Source: 43-108 sp001915545 (lineage in GTDB: Bacteria; Bacteroidota; Bacteroidia; Bacteroidales; Bacteroidaceae). From it: 64,000 bases of DNA. The stretch spans positions 9,642 to 73,641 of the forward strand of contig CABUGV010000016.1 of the NCBI GenBank assembly GCA_902491215.1. Reading direction: 5' to 3'. Of this stretch, positions 18,481-28,869 are shown piece after piece. Position 1 is the first letter of the stretch; each line of letters opens with the position of its first letter. The notes under the pieces are model-generated. The model was not told the origin of the DNA, did no database searches, and saw nothing but the letters and a program-made list of their open reading frames with translations. The position numbers and the translations under genes were made by a program.

Positions 18481-19453
18481 TCAACAGATTCTCCCTATAA
18501 TTTGTGCTTGGTAAGTTGCATCATTCAATTCGGTATCTATTCGTCCTCCATCAACCACTTCATTCACATACTTATTAGGCACTGGAATCTTGTGCTTGGC
18601 CTTCATACGCATCCATTCATATTCAATGTCCACATGCCCTATATCTATTGCCTGATAACCACATTTAGACAAATCGTATGCCAACACCGTTGCTGTGTGT
18701 CCCAAAGCCAAATAGTATCAACGTATCGCGAGATGTTTTCTTTATTTCGGAAAAGATTTGTTCATACTTGTCGAAAGCGTTCGTCGATGGACACAAAAGC
18801 CTGTGTATTTCTGTCGCATTGTCAAACAAATCGTTTCCAACGCCCAAACGGCTATGTTCACCTTCTGCTATCAAAATATTCTTTCCATCCCATATTTTTT
18901 TCAACAAATCTATATATTTATCATAGTTCTTAATATCGCAACGCCCCATATAAAATCTTGTGAAATTAGCATCCCCTACCAATTTTGTTTCAATAGCCCC
19001 TTGTAAAATACTTCTACGCCATAAAGATTCCCTTTCCCAGAAAAAACGTTCAAATCCTTTAAAAACGGATGAATCTTTTAAAGCATACGGTATACAAACA
19101 AGATGATTGGCAACATTGGACTCGTATACTTCCAACAAACGGGATGCCAGTCGAGCATCATAATTTTGGAACGAATCCATGTGGAAATTTGCTTCTGTTC
19201 CATGAGCCTTAAAATGAGTTATCATTTGAAATTCCCCATCCCCAAAACGACTGACTGAACATTTGTTTTTCAGAATATACAAAATTGTATCTACAGAATT
19301 CAATATATGCAAACTTTTCCGTGTTCGATTAAAATAAAATTTAATTCTACAATATGGAGTAAAAATCAATCTATAAATAAACCACTTTAATTTTCCTAAC
19401 ATACTCAACATATATTTTGGATATAAATTAAAACAAGACTTTTTGTCACTCAA
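18481..19453 (-). pseudogene. GT-D-type glycosyltransferase (DUF1792-like), interrupted by a frameshift
   Basis: Two overlapping frames encode the two halves of one protein. The first (from TTG 19453 or ATG 19411) has SVSRFGDGEFQMI, the GT-D signature, and runs to RDTLILFGFG before leaving the family pattern and stopping at 18665. The second frame (18481-18711) carries ALGHTATVLAYDLSKCGYQA and IDIGHVDIEYEW, the conserved end of these proteins. Removing one T from the TTT at about 18711-18713 restores RDTLILLALGHTATVL. So the gene is broken by a one-base insertion, or the base is an assembly error. Intact, it would add a sugar to the repeat unit. Confidence 0.85.
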
Positions 19454-20367
19454 CTTATATCAGACAACAAAGCACATAATCTACTTGCAGCTTTCGGATT
19501 TTTATAGTTTAGAGAATGAACAGTTGTCGTATTCAATATTTCCTTGACACTCATATATGGATATCCTCCATTTATTACCTGACGTAACATGTGCGGTACA
19601 CTATCATTGTAAACCAGACAATTCAACTCCTTGTGTCTCTGGATATAAAGGTCAAACAAGATTTGAAAAAAGAAATAATCGGGCATCTTATCATTCTTTT
19701 GCCAATAATCAAAAAACATTGCAACTATATCAGAAAGGATTTTGTTTCCTCTTCTTGCGTATAATATACCAGCCAACATATTTACCCGGAAGTTTTTATC
19801 CCATCCCCAATAATATGCGAACGTACTTTCCCAATACTTTTTATGAGGCTCTGATGGATCACGTTGGTAAGCAAAAAAATCATATTTAACCAGCATATCC
19901 GGCAATTTTCCTGTCAACAAAGTGCAGGCATCCAACCACAATCCACCATAAGTAGATAAAAGCATACATCTTAAAATATCTGAGAAATGAGCAAGTGATA
20001 TTATCTTATCATGTACACGTTCTTTCAGCCAATTGGGAAACTCTATATAATCACCCAAATTATTGTCATTCAAGCGTATTATGCAGTAGTCTGGTGATGC
20101 CCATCGATCAACAGATTCCATACAAATACGTACCATTGGTGGCACATTATCAAATCCTTGTGCCCAATATTGCCAAATAATTATTTTATCATCTGAGAAA
20201 GTTTTCAAAGCTTTAACAGCAGGCTTTTCCAACTTGCCTGAATCGCAATCCTCTACCAATGTACTTAACAATGGTACGACCTTACGCTGTTTAGCAATTA
20301 TAATCCTTTTCCTGACAAAAGAAAAAAACATATCAGGAATAAGTGATTTAATAATCTTTTTCCACAT
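19450..20367 (-). CDS. Capsular polysaccharide glycosyltransferase, GT32-like
   Basis: 305 residues. The middle has IIIWQYWAQGFDNVPPMVRI (about 62-81), RLNDNN and the donor/metal site YGGLWLDACTLL (about 139-150), the layout of the Caps_synth/GT32 group in which GGLWxDxD marks the active site; here the second Asp position is Cys (LDAC). The group moves sugars such as galactose or mannose in bacterial capsules. The gene overlaps the following GT-D gene start by one to four bases and is AT-rich. Confidence 0.85.
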   Translation of the reverse strand: MWKKIIKSLIPDMFFSFVRKRIIIAKQRKVVPLLSTLVEDCDSGKLEKPAVKALKTFSDDKIIIWQYWAQGFDNVPPMVRICMESVDRWASPDYCIIRLNDNNLGDYIEFPNWLKERVHDKIISLAHFSDILRCMLLSTYGGLWLDACTLLTGKLPDMLVKYDFFAYQRDPSEPHKKYWESTFAYYWGWDKNFRVNMLAGILYARRGNKILSDIVAMFFDYWQKNDKMPDYFFFQILFDLYIQRHKELNCLVYNDSVPHMLRQVINGGYPYMSVKEILNTTTVHSLNYKNPKAASRLCALLSDIS

Positions 20368-20375
20368 AATAGAAC

Positions 20376-21413
20376 TTATATTTTATTTTTTCTATTCTTC
20401 AAAGCTATCACCAGCATATAACACTTGCTCAAAATTCTGACCACAGTCACATTTATGTCTTTATGTATACGCCAACAGTTTATATAGTTACAACGGCTTT
20501 CCCTACCGCCTGAAACTTGAAGATACACCTCCATACTTGTACTTTTCAGACATTCATCGAACTTACACAAAAAATTCTTAAGTTGTGGAGAATAATGCAG
20601 AAAACAGAATACATATACCTCTTTAAGCATATAAAGCATCTTTCCATAAAGATACGGACGCAAAGCATCAGAAACATGCTCTTTCAGTCTTTCGTAATCA
20701 CGGCACATTGCCAGAGCACATTCTGAAATATGCGATATCCTGCGAGCTTTCACCTCAGGATTCATAGTCTGCCCTTCACGTCCCACTAAATATCTGTACA
20801 AAGGTTTACCGAAATAAGAAACAGTCTTAACAGCTATCATCGGCGTAGAAATCCATTGATGGTCTGTATAAGATATACCCTCAGTCTGCACATATTCTAA
20901 TTGCAACAACAAATTACGTTTGTATGCCACGCTATGCATCTGCATATCCATAAAAGCAGGTACGACACATATATCCTCTATAGAATACGTCCCTAAAGGC
21001 AAATCATAACTGACGGATTTACTAATCTTGCGATTCTCATCTACAATATCGTAATCCGATACAATTAAATCTGCATCCGCATCAGTCAAAAATGAGATAA
21101 ACAATCCGAAATTATCAGTATCGAAGCTGTCATCGGCATCCAGAATCTTAATATAACGACCTGTAGCTTCTTTCAATCCGACATTTATACATGAGCCATA
21201 GTTGCCATTATTTTTGTCTATCACACGCACTACTCCGTGCAAACGTTCTTCATATTCATGAGCTATTGCAGAAGTTCGGTCTGTACTACCATCGTTGATT
21301 ACAAGCACTTCAACTTCATCCAACCGTGACTCTATAAGTAACGAATCCAGACAATACGGTAAAAAACTTTCCATATTGTAGGCAGGAATGATTATTGTCA
21401 GAATTTTCTCCAT
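20376..21413 (-). CDS. Glycosyltransferase family 2
   Basis: 345 residues from ATG 21413, chosen over a TTG 12 bases upstream because the family motif starts immediately (LTIIIPAYNMESFLPYCLDS). It has VLVINDGSTDRT (about 37-48), NGNYGSCINVGLKEATG and ILDADDSFDTD (metal-binding Asp cluster, about 90-100). The C-terminal third is Cys- and Tyr-rich. It probably adds one sugar to the repeat unit. The next gene on the same strand starts 8 bases downstream. Confidence 0.92.
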   Translation of the reverse strand: MEKILTIIIPAYNMESFLPYCLDSLLIESRLDEVEVLVINDGSTDRTSAIAHEYEERLHGVVRVIDKNNGNYGSCINVGLKEATGRYIKILDADDSFDTDNFGLFISFLTDADADLIVSDYDIVDENRKISKSVSYDLPLGTYSIEDICVVPAFMDMQMHSVAYKRNLLLQLEYVQTEGISYTDHQWISTPMIAVKTVSYFGKPLYRYLVGREGQTMNPEVKARRISHISECALAMCRDYERLKEHVSDALRPYLYGKMLYMLKEVYVFCFLHYSPQLKNFLCKFDECLKSTSMEVYLQVSGGRESRCNYINCWRIHKDINVTVVRILSKCYMLVIALKNRKNKI

Positions 21414-21432
21414 CCTAAAAATCAATCATTTT

Positions 21433-22476
21433 CTATTCGACAATGAAATCGCTACGCTTCTGCTCTTTCATATTGTCACGAAGCGATTTGATTTCCAATA
21501 CCCACGATGGCAACAGTTTTTTCATCCTGCTTCGCCATGTCACCGGCACATCAACTCTCCGATATGGAGACTCGCGCTGTATCAGTTCGTATTCGGTGGC
21601 ATTCACTTCATCCAGAATATGTTTAACGTCTCTGAAACTTTCATTAAGACGGTTGTTTGCAGTTGCTTGTTCGTAACTAATTTTACCGTATTTTTCTAGG
21701 ACATTTGCTTTGTCCAACTGTTCCCGCTGAGTAAAGAATGCGAAATGTGCCACTATAGCATCACCGTTCCATGCGTTTGCCTTTCCCTGACGTGTCGGAT
21801 AAATACATGAGAGGAACTCCTCGTCATCCCCCGGAACTATCCCATCAAACTTACGCATTTCCTCACCAAACCACAACACAGCATTAATGGAAAAGCGCGT
21901 CATACCCATTTCTTTCTTTCCGAGATGAAGTTCTTCCCATTTTCCGGTTTTAAGATACCTACTCAAAAACCATTCATGCAGTTCCTGTGCAAAAATACCG
22001 CTGCGCCACAAAACAGGATGACCTGCAGAAGCATTATAATAATCATCAAGTTTGATTTTTTCATTTATCTCAAGCAGATAAGTCGAAAGGGAATTATTGA
22101 TTACCAATGGAGTCACCAAGAAATATTGCGGATTGTCGATGCGGAACTCAACCATTTTTTCTATCAAGCCCGGTTCCATCCATATTATGTCATCATCCAG
22201 CTTGAAATAGATTGTATCAGGTTCTACACATGTCTTATAGAAAGCATTGATGCTGGCGTTGCCATTTACCACACCATCCGGTTGCCAAACCAGATTTACC
22301 ACAGGAAACCTGGCTGCAATCCGCTTGAAAAACTCAATGTCTGCACCATTGTGCGTGTTGACCCAAATGTCATACCGGTCTACAATATCAGATGACACAA
22401 CATATGGAATGAGATACTGCATGTAACGGCGACGACCAGCTGCCGTATTCACCACTATACGATAATTCTTATACAT
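21433..22476 (-). CDS. Putative GT-A-type glycosyltransferase, family not recognised
   Basis: 347 residues, soluble. The only clear active-site mark is TIYFKLDDDIIWMEPG (about residues 88-103), with the DDD expected of a metal-dependent GT-A enzyme, and a possible catalytic region VPGDDEEFLSCI (about 214-225). It starts YKNYRIVVNTAAGRRRYMQY rather than the usual family 2 opening. I infer another sugar transferase of the repeat unit because it lies between two GT2 genes, 11 and 20 bases away. It could belong to a minor family that I cannot name. Confidence 0.65.
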   Translation of the reverse strand: MYKNYRIVVNTAAGRRRYMQYLIPYVVSSDIVDRYDIWVNTHNGADIEFFKRIAARFPVVNLVWQPDGVVNGNASINAFYKTCVEPDTIYFKLDDDIIWMEPGLIEKMVEFRIDNPQYFLVTPLVINNSLSTYLLEINEKIKLDDYYNASAGHPVLWRSGIFAQELHEWFLSRYLKTGKWEELHLGKKEMGMTRFSINAVLWFGEEMRKFDGIVPGDDEEFLSCIYPTRQGKANAWNGDAIVAHFAFFTQREQLDKANVLEKYGKISYEQATANNRLNESFRDVKHILDEVNATEYELIQRESPYRRVDVPVTWRSRMKKLLPSWVLEIKSLRDNMKEQKRSDFIVE

Positions 22477-22486
22477 AAATCATTTA

Positions 22487-23512
22487 TCATTTCCTTAATA
22501 GATTCACAATAGACCATAAATTATGCCTTTCCAACATCTTCCTGAAATTTCGCGACAGACTAAAATAAACATACAATACTGACGGAAATGGATAGAAATA
22601 CCGTACCATCCATTTGTCGCATGCAGTTTTCATTGATGTAGCTCGATAATAACGGTTAAAAAAGTCCCAATCTTCAGTCTTAATGCTACGCAACTGTGCC
22701 CTAGAAACTGCGAGAGTAAGCGCCTTGTGCATCAGATAAAGTGGTCCTATATCTACTATATCGGCTCTATACTTCAAACAAAAGGTCAAAGCTATATCCT
22801 TTATAGTACGAAATGTGGTATATTCTGTGTTAAAATCATTTTCTGCATGCGACAAAGAGTTTTCTCTGTCAACATAAAAATAGTTTGAGACCGGTGAGCA
22901 ACAAATATTTCCGTTCATTGTATTAACATAACTGAACAGAAAAATCCAATCTTCGCAGAATTTTACTTCAGAATTAAATCTTATAGACGAAACATTAACC
23001 AAATCTTTACGGAACATTTTACTATGCACATAGCCACGCTCTGATATGAACTGCTCTTTTAACATTAAAGAAAAAACAGAAGAGCTATACACGATTTTAC
23101 CTTTCGGCAATACATAGTCCTTATAAAGCAACTCTCCGTTTTCTTTTACATGCCTTGAGTGCATGACAACCAGATCTATGTCATTACCTGCGCAGTCATA
23201 CAAATCAGAAAGATAGTCGGGAGTTACATAATCATCAGCATCAACAAAAGTAATCCACTCTCCTTGTGCTTCATCTATTCCCCTATTTCTGGTTTTAGAT
23301 ACACCTTCATTTTTCTTATGTATCACTTTTATTCTACAGTCTTTCTGCACGTACTCATCACAGATTGTCCCACTGCCGTCAGTACTTCCATCATCAATCA
23401 GAACAACCTCATAATCAATAAAATTCTGGTTTAAGAGACTGTCTATACAACGTGGCAATAACACTTCTACATTATACACAGGGACAATCACTGAAATAAT
23501 TGGCAACTTCAT
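22487..23512 (-). CDS. Glycosyltransferase family 2
   Basis: 341 residues. Opening ISVIVPVYNVEVLLPRCIDS (5-24), VLIDDGSTDGSG (37-48), KKNEGVSKTRNRGIDEAQG and TFVDADDYVTPDY (about 88-100) are textbook family 2 marks. The C-terminus has an amphipathic basic tail (FRKMLERHNLWSIVNLLRK) that may bind the membrane. It sits downstream of an acyltransferase gene across a 97-base gap, one of the longer gaps inside the operon. Confidence 0.93.
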   Translation of the reverse strand: MKLPIISVIVPVYNVEVLLPRCIDSLLNQNFIDYEVVLIDDGSTDGSGTICDEYVQKDCRIKVIHKKNEGVSKTRNRGIDEAQGEWITFVDADDYVTPDYLSDLYDCAGNDIDLVVMHSRHVKENGELLYKDYVLPKGKIVYSSSVFSLMLKEQFISERGYVHSKMFRKDLVNVSSIRFNSEVKFCEDWIFLFSYVNTMNGNICCSPVSNYFYVDRENSLSHAENDFNTEYTTFRTIKDIALTFCLKYRADIVDIGPLYLMHKALTLAVSRAQLRSIKTEDWDFFNRYYRATSMKTACDKWMVRYFYPFPSVLYVYFSLSRNFRKMLERHNLWSIVNLLRK

Positions 23513-23609
23513 TGTAGATATTCTTTATTCGGATAGTTTAATTTAGGTATCCGTAATGGAAACCACATCATAAGTATAATTATTGTACACAATCAATGAA
23601 GACAAACCA

Positions 23610-24644
23610 TCATGCGTTATTGTTTGAGCACTTCCCCATTCTATTAGTTATTTTACAATGAAACTTTTGACAGCAGGCTTTAAAAACAAAAGAAATAAAT
23701 GTCACTGCAATTACATATATTATAAATAAATATATGTTATCTATTTCGGGGCCTGCAATTCTATACGCTAAAGACCCTGTCATTGCATGAAGCAAATACA
23801 TTTCATAAGTAACTCCACCTAACTTCACCCATAGACTGTGACCAGATATGATATATAAAAAACCTTTATTCCAAATCCCTGCATAAATAATTATTGGGAA
23901 AAAGATTATCGCATAAATGTCATATTGATGGTTGCCACCAGACATTAACACAAAAGCTATCAGCAACCATGCTATCACAACTACGCAATCTATCCATATC
24001 GATTTGTGCATCTTGTTATAGCGACTATGACAAAAACTACATAACATAATTCCGAGCCCCATCTCACTAATGCCTCGCCACAATGGAACATGAAAAATTC
24101 CTTTGATCGAGGAATCCTCCAACGAGCCACTTTGAGAACAACTTAAATAAGTCAATGTAGAAATACTCAAAATAGGAATTAATACATGCAAACTTATTGA
24201 TTGCCACCTGCTGATTATATAATAAAGGAAGTATCCTCCGATTATCAATACACTAAAATACCACATCGGCCAATTAATGCCAGCATCGAATAGTCCTAAA
24301 CCTTGAAGCAACAATGCTTCGGTTATAAAGGGGAATATCAATTCTTCAGAAACCGAATGCCGAATAACAATATCAGGAATAATACCAAAATATAGGGATG
24401 CAAGGCACAATGCGACAAAATAAGGAAGATACATTTTCTTTAATCTATCAACCGTATATTGCACTGCCGTTTTAGGTTTTCTGTAGAAATTCTCCATCAA
24501 CATATATCCAGACAAGATAAAAAAGAACTCGACAACCAAATACCCGCTGCCACATTTGAAAGAGTCAAATGGCCCATGCCACATTAATAATACCACCATA
24601 AATATATAGCGGTAAAATTCAATAGTTGCATTTCTTGATTTCAT
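23610..24644 (-). CDS. Membrane acyltransferase, family 3
   Basis: 344 residues with about ten membrane segments. Family marks: NATIEFYRYIFMVVLLMWH (5-23, with the conserved R and H), FFFILSGYMLMENFYRKP (about 40-57) and YEMYLLHAMTG (about 286-296). It would acylate a sugar of the capsule. It is the second such enzyme in the locus (the other is 13219-14214), so two decorations are likely. It overlaps the following-strand neighbour by 4 bases (24641-24644). Confidence 0.88.
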   Translation of the reverse strand: MKSRNATIEFYRYIFMVVLLMWHGPFDSFKCGSGYLVVEFFFILSGYMLMENFYRKPKTAVQYTVDRLKKMYLPYFVALCLASLYFGIIPDIVIRHSVSEELIFPFITEALLLQGLGLFDAGINWPMWYFSVLIIGGYFLYYIISRWQSISLHVLIPILSISTLTYLSCSQSGSLEDSSIKGIFHVPLWRGISEMGLGIMLCSFCHSRYNKMHKSIWIDCVVVIAWLLIAFVLMSGGNHQYDIYAIIFFPIIIYAGIWNKGFLYIISGHSLWVKLGGVTYEMYLLHAMTGSLAYRIAGPEIDNIYLFIIYVIAVTFISFVFKACCQKFHCKITNRMGKCSNNNA

Positions 24645-25705
24645 TTATTCAACAATTTTATATATTTCAGGACCAAGTTTTTTCCCATCTTATGTACCAA
24701 GGCAAACAATGTCATTTGAAACAGAGTATGAGCTTTTTTGTCCATCTTATTGAGCACCCGCCTATATGTCATTTTAGAGAAATCTTCGATAGGCACAAAA
24801 CACTCCGGATGCTCATCTTTCATTCTCTTCACACTACTCCTGCACCGCTCACGATTGGCATGAAGGTGAAACCACATAGGTCCAGCAATCATCATCTTCT
24901 TGGGGCAATTAAACCATTCAACCACAGTACGATTAAAACTATAAACCATTCTTCTGAAATAGGTTTCTGCTGAAACTGGAAATATAAGATGGTCACCAGC
25001 TCCGTTGTATGGGGGATGTACATTCACACCGTCAAAAGTAATGTACCATCGATCATCTTTAAACACATTTGCTCCCGATATACAAATGCATGCTTTACCA
25101 CGTTGAAGTTGCCACATAGAAAAATACTTATACGGCATAGCCGCAAATTTCACAAGCCAATCCGGCATCATCCACAAACACGGTTTACCACATCTCATAG
25201 ACATTCGGCGATATACCGAAATGCACAGCATAAAAATCCATCCTATAACACAGCAGGCTTTCCATTTGACTTTCATAGTCCGACTACATACATCTCTCCA
25301 CATTTTTAATTCATCCGTAAAATAAATCTGGTCTGGATCTATTATCAGTGCATATTTATATGTGACTTTGGATAAAGCATAATTGCATTGGTTACAAAAC
25401 AGTCTTGGTGAGTCTTCAGATAGTGTTAAAGCATATTCAAATTCTTCATCAGTAAGATTAAAAGCCAATACATTATGATTGTAAGCATACGTCTTGATTT
25501 TATCAGGATATTGCAACCGCTTGCTTTCCACGATTTCTGGAGTTTCGTCTGTACAGTCATTATAGACAATCACTAATTCATCAAGTGCTTCTATGCACGA
25601 ATCAATACAATCTGCAACAAACTTGGCCTCGTTCTTAACCCGCATTATTCCAGACAGTCCATTCTTCAGTTGTGAATAAGGCACTTCACGGTCCTTGTCG
25701 TACAT
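24641..25705 (-). CDS. Glycosyltransferase family 2-like
   Basis: 354 residues from ATG 25705; a GTG nine bases upstream is possible. It opens GLSGIMRVKNEAKFVADCID, the form used by GT2 proteins related to WaaE-type enzymes, followed by VIVYNDCTDETPEIVE and the Asp site YALIIDPDQIYFTDE (about 120-134). The Cys-rich central part (CCVIGWIFMLCISVYRR) may lie at the membrane. It contributes to repeat-unit synthesis, donor unknown, and is coupled to the acyltransferase by a 4-base overlap. Confidence 0.82.
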   Translation of the reverse strand: MYDKDREVPYSQLKNGLSGIMRVKNEAKFVADCIDSCIEALDELVIVYNDCTDETPEIVESKRLQYPDKIKTYAYNHNVLAFNLTDEEFEYALTLSEDSPRLFCNQCNYALSKVTYKYALIIDPDQIYFTDELKMWRDVCSRTMKVKWKACCVIGWIFMLCISVYRRMSMRCGKPCLWMMPDWLVKFAAMPYKYFSMWQLQRGKACICISGANVFKDDRWYITFDGVNVHPPYNGAGDHLIFPVSAETYFRRMVYSFNRTVVEWFNCPKKMMIAGPMWFHLHANRERCRSSVKRMKDEHPECFVPIEDFSKMTYRRVLNKMDKKAHTLFQMTLFALVHKMGKNLVLKYIKLLNK

Positions 25706-25730
25706 ATTTATCACATTTTAATAAAAATAA

Positions 25731-26708
25731 TCACAACAGAAACTTCTTTTGCTCGAACGTCTTTATACCAGACACTTCATTCCATGCTAACCCTTTACCA
25801 ACCGCAAATTTATTAAACAATAGCCGAGCAACAAACCGACTGCCATAATGCCGACTTAATATGTGTGTTACTCGTATAAAGATTCGCCACTGCTTAAGCA
25901 TCCATATGCGACTCATTGCTTTAGCAAACTGGTAGAGAATGAACATAGCCGCATCGTCCGATTGTTCTACTTTATATATTGCCAATCTCGCCTTAAATTC
26001 AATCAATAACCGACGATTCTGTGAAACCTCAGACCATACACCACCGCGATGATAGCGATATACTCCCATCACTTCCGGAAAGCAGTAACCTTTTCCGTGT
26101 TTCAGCAGTTCGTAAAACTGAATCATATCGAGCGACATGCCATAACTTTCGTATCGTTTAAAGTCCAGCGCACTGCGACGGTACATCACCGTCAGTGTCT
26201 GAGTTAACCACTTTCCCCCTATCAGATTCTGCAAATCATAATCAGCTCCTTTAAAATCCTTATCTGAATCTTCTTCCAGTATACCTCTCTCATGCCAATA
26301 TTTATTGAAACGGTGAGAACACATCACGTAATCAGGATGTCTTTCAAGGAAGTCCACCTGCTTTTGAAGTTTCAACGGGTCAGTCCAGTAATCATCGCCC
26401 TCACACATCGCCACGTACTTACCATGCATGTGGGCATTCATTATACGAGAAAGACTTCCATCTGTCTTGGAATATTGGTTTTCCGTCTCATATATTGGTT
26501 TAATAATATCCGGATACTTCTCAGCGTATTCCCTGATTATAGCAGCCGTACGATCTGTAGAAGCATCATCATGAACAATTGCTTCAAAACGAAAATTTGT
26601 CTTTTGCATAACAAAACCGTCAAGACACTGTCGTAAATATGGTTCATGATTGTAAGCAAGACATTTTATTGTCACCATTAAAGGTTGTTGGTTATTTTCT
26701 GCTTTCAT
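25731..26708 (-). CDS. Glycosyltransferase family 2
   Basis: 325 residues. Start VTIKCLAYNHEPYLRQCLDG (12-31), VHDDASTDRTAAIIREY (about 40-56) and MCEGDDYWTDPLKLQ (about 94-108) match the group of GT2 enzymes with the Glu-Gly-Asp-Asp-Tyr-Trp site. It is the most promoter-proximal of the glycosyltransferases but lies 193 bases after the CapA-like gene, a gap in which I see no gene. Its GC content is higher than that of the AT-rich block just upstream (26900-30200). Confidence 0.92.
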   Translation of the reverse strand: MKAENNQQPLMVTIKCLAYNHEPYLRQCLDGFVMQKTNFRFEAIVHDDASTDRTAAIIREYAEKYPDIIKPIYETENQYSKTDGSLSRIMNAHMHGKYVAMCEGDDYWTDPLKLQKQVDFLERHPDYVMCSHRFNKYWHERGILEEDSDKDFKGADYDLQNLIGGKWLTQTLTVMYRRSALDFKRYESYGMSLDMIQFYELLKHGKGYCFPEVMGVYRYHRGGVWSEVSQNRRLLIEFKARLAIYKVEQSDDAAMFILYQFAKAMSRIWMLKQWRIFIRVTHILSRHYGSRFVARLLFNKFAVGKGLAWNEVSGIKTFEQKKFLL

Positions 26709-26901
26709 ACATAAGTTCTAATTAGAATTATACAAATAATACGAATCAGTAGTTGAAAAGTCTCTTCTGGTTCACATTATTCTTACAAACCTACATCTAA
26801 AATATTTCATGCGATTATATCATTTATAGCAATGTGTCCGACACAATCTTCATCAATATCTATTTTCGTTCCGTAATTAATCGACAGCATCTTTATTCTT
26901 T

Positions 26902-28128
26902 CTAAAATTGTTGTTTTTTTGACAATCTCGGAAGCCCGCGTAATCCCTTTCGCTCATTAAGCATCAGCTCAATAGGATATATATTTATTGATAGGCCTTT
27001 ATCAAAATAATTTATTGTTGCAAATATGCTTTCCCAGCATTTTTCATCAACAATCAGCCCTTTAGTTCCCCCACAATTTTTTTTATCCATCATTAATTCT
27101 CCTGGACCACAGTTATTAAAATCATAAATACCAGAACTAAGATACGCTTCTGCCGGCAGTGAAGACATCATATCATATTGAAGAATAAAGTTGCCAATAC
27201 CATGAAATATTAGACCATGTTTATAAATTTCAATTCCTCGAATTATATGTGGACCATGGCAAACAATAATGTCAGCACCCGCGTCTATACATTTTTTAGC
27301 AAAAAGTTTCATAAATTGAGGAGCATCTTCCTTTGTTCCATTATTTTCAAACTGATGTCCATGAACACTAACAATAATATTATCAGCAAAAAATTTAGCT
27401 TCTCTTATTTCTTTTAAAGTTCTATTCAAATCTTCATCTAAAGGCATTGATTTGAAAACATAATCATGCCCCTCCTTAAAATTATAATAACCAACTTTCA
27501 AATCTGTGGTACTGGGCAAGAATCCTTCCTTTATAGCTTGATTATGATAACTATTAATACCAGTCTTATCAATTATAGAAGATAATATTTCAAAATCATT
27601 TTTTGGCAATTCACATATAGACTTATGACGCAATGGAGAAATTCCTGGTCGTCCAGGTATATTCGTGCCATGTGGTCCTGCTAAATAAGAATCATGAAAT
27701 GAGCTTGTTACAGATATTAAAGCGACTCTATATCCATCTTTAGAAACCAGATAAGCAGCCTTGGACGCTTCTTGTAAATCCCTTCCTGCGCCAGCATGAG
27801 GTATATCTCTTTTATCCAGATTATCTAAAGTAGCCAACAAACCTCCTTCGCCATAATCCATCAAATGATTATTTGCAATATTAAATATATTAAATCCTAA
27901 ATTTTTTAAATCATCAAGAATACGAGGATCCGCCATAGTGTAACATCCTCCAGGAAAAGCTGCAGGTGTTCCTTCGTTTCTATGAACAGTTGTTTCAAGA
28001 TTACCAAACCTGATATCACATTCTTTTAATATTTTAGCAATAGCCATCCCCGCCTCATAAGAAGGAAGTCTCTGACTAAGTAAAACATCGCCACATAATG
28101 CAATTGATAAATCAGATTTATTTTTCAT
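26902..28128 (-). CDS. CapA-family calcineurin-like phosphoesterase
   Basis: 408 residues, cytoplasmic-looking with no signal peptide. CapA marks: IALCGDVLLSQRLPSYE (9-25), RFGNLETTVH (about 40-49), FNIANNHLMDYGEGGL (about 81-96) and VSVHGHQFENNG / CHGPHIIRGIEIYKHGLI further on, giving the full set of metal ligands. CapA is known from poly-gamma-glutamate capsules, but no CapB or CapC ligase is seen here. Proteins of this fold also occur in polysaccharide loci with unknown roles. It lies in the most AT-rich part of the locus, suggesting separate acquisition. Confidence 0.85.
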   Translation of the reverse strand: MKNKSDLSIALCGDVLLSQRLPSYEAGMAIAKILKECDIRFGNLETTVHRNEGTPAAFPGGCYTMADPRILDDLKNLGFNIFNIANNHLMDYGEGGLLATLDNLDKRDIPHAGAGRDLQEASKAAYLVSKDGYRVALISVTSSFHDSYLAGPHGTNIPGRPGISPLRHKSICELPKNDFEILSSIIDKTGINSYHNQAIKEGFLPSTTDLKVGYYNFKEGHDYVFKSMPLDEDLNRTLKEIREAKFFADNIIVSVHGHQFENNGTKEDAPQFMKLFAKKCIDAGADIIVCHGPHIIRGIEIYKHGLIFHGIGNFILQYDMMSSLPAEAYLSSGIYDFNNCGPGELMMDKKNCGGTKGLIVDEKCWESIFATINYFDKGLSINIYPIELMLNERKGLRGLPRLSKKQQF

Positions 28129-28189
28129 AACCCATTTCTCTAATAAAAACTATATACTATAATTAAAATATAACAGAATCCCAAGTATT

Positions 28190-28849
28190 TCAAATATTTT
28201 TATTACAAGTGGTGTTTTTTTTCATATATTCTTTTGCGGGATTTCCAACAACAATACATCCTTCATTTACTGATTTTGTAACAACGGATCCAGCACCGAT
28301 ATATGAATACTTACCCAAATAATCCACTTTATTCGATATAACAGTTGCTCCTGAACCTATAAACGAATAGTCTTCCATTATTGTATTAGCACCCAAAACA
28401 ACGTTACTGGCTATAAAACAATGATTTCCAATTCTTACTCCATGAGTAACTAAATCATTGTGAGATATAATGCAATTGTCACCTATTGTTGTGTCTGCTG
28501 AAACAACGCTAAATGCATGTACGCAAACACCTATCCCTAATTTTGAATATTTTGAAACTACAGCTGATGGATGTATCAGATTTACAACACTTCCACCTTT
28601 ATCTATTATTCTATTGAATAATTCAGCTCTAATCTTATTGTCACCGACACTTATCGCAAATTGCTTACCTGCCAAGTCCATTTGGAATAAATCATCATTA
28701 CATCCAATAATTGTATGCCCAAAATATTGTTCTCCAATACGATCTGATTGATAATGGTATAGTCCTTTAACACTATAGCCACAACTTTCTGCCAAATCAA
28801 TCGTTACAATGGTATTATGCCCAACACCTAATATATATATACTATTCAT
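28190..28849 (-). CDS. NeuD/PglD-type sugar O- or N-acetyltransferase
   Basis: 219 residues. The N-terminal part (IYILGVGHNTIVTIDLAESC) is the PglD-like nucleotide-sugar-binding domain. The rest is a left-handed beta-helix of hexapeptide repeats (IGVCVHAFSVV, IGDNCIISHND, IGNHCFIASNVVLGAN, LGKYSYIGAGSVV), ending with GNPAKEY, as in many trimeric acetyltransferases. SHNDLVTHGVRIG contains the usual catalytic His. It probably acetylates an amino sugar precursor; the nearby aminotransferase (30211-31320) could supply the amino sugar. It follows the broken CapK-like gene by about 20 bases. Confidence 0.87.
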   Translation of the reverse strand: MNSIYILGVGHNTIVTIDLAESCGYSVKGLYHYQSDRIGEQYFGHTIIGCNDDLFQMDLAGKQFAISVGDNKIRAELFNRIIDKGGSVVNLIHPSAVVSKYSKLGIGVCVHAFSVVSADTTIGDNCIISHNDLVTHGVRIGNHCFIASNVVLGANTIMEDYSFIGSGATVISNKVDYLGKYSYIGAGSVVTKSVNEGCIVVGNPAKEYMKKNTTCNKNI

Positions 28850-28869
28850 TATATCTTGTATTATAAGAC

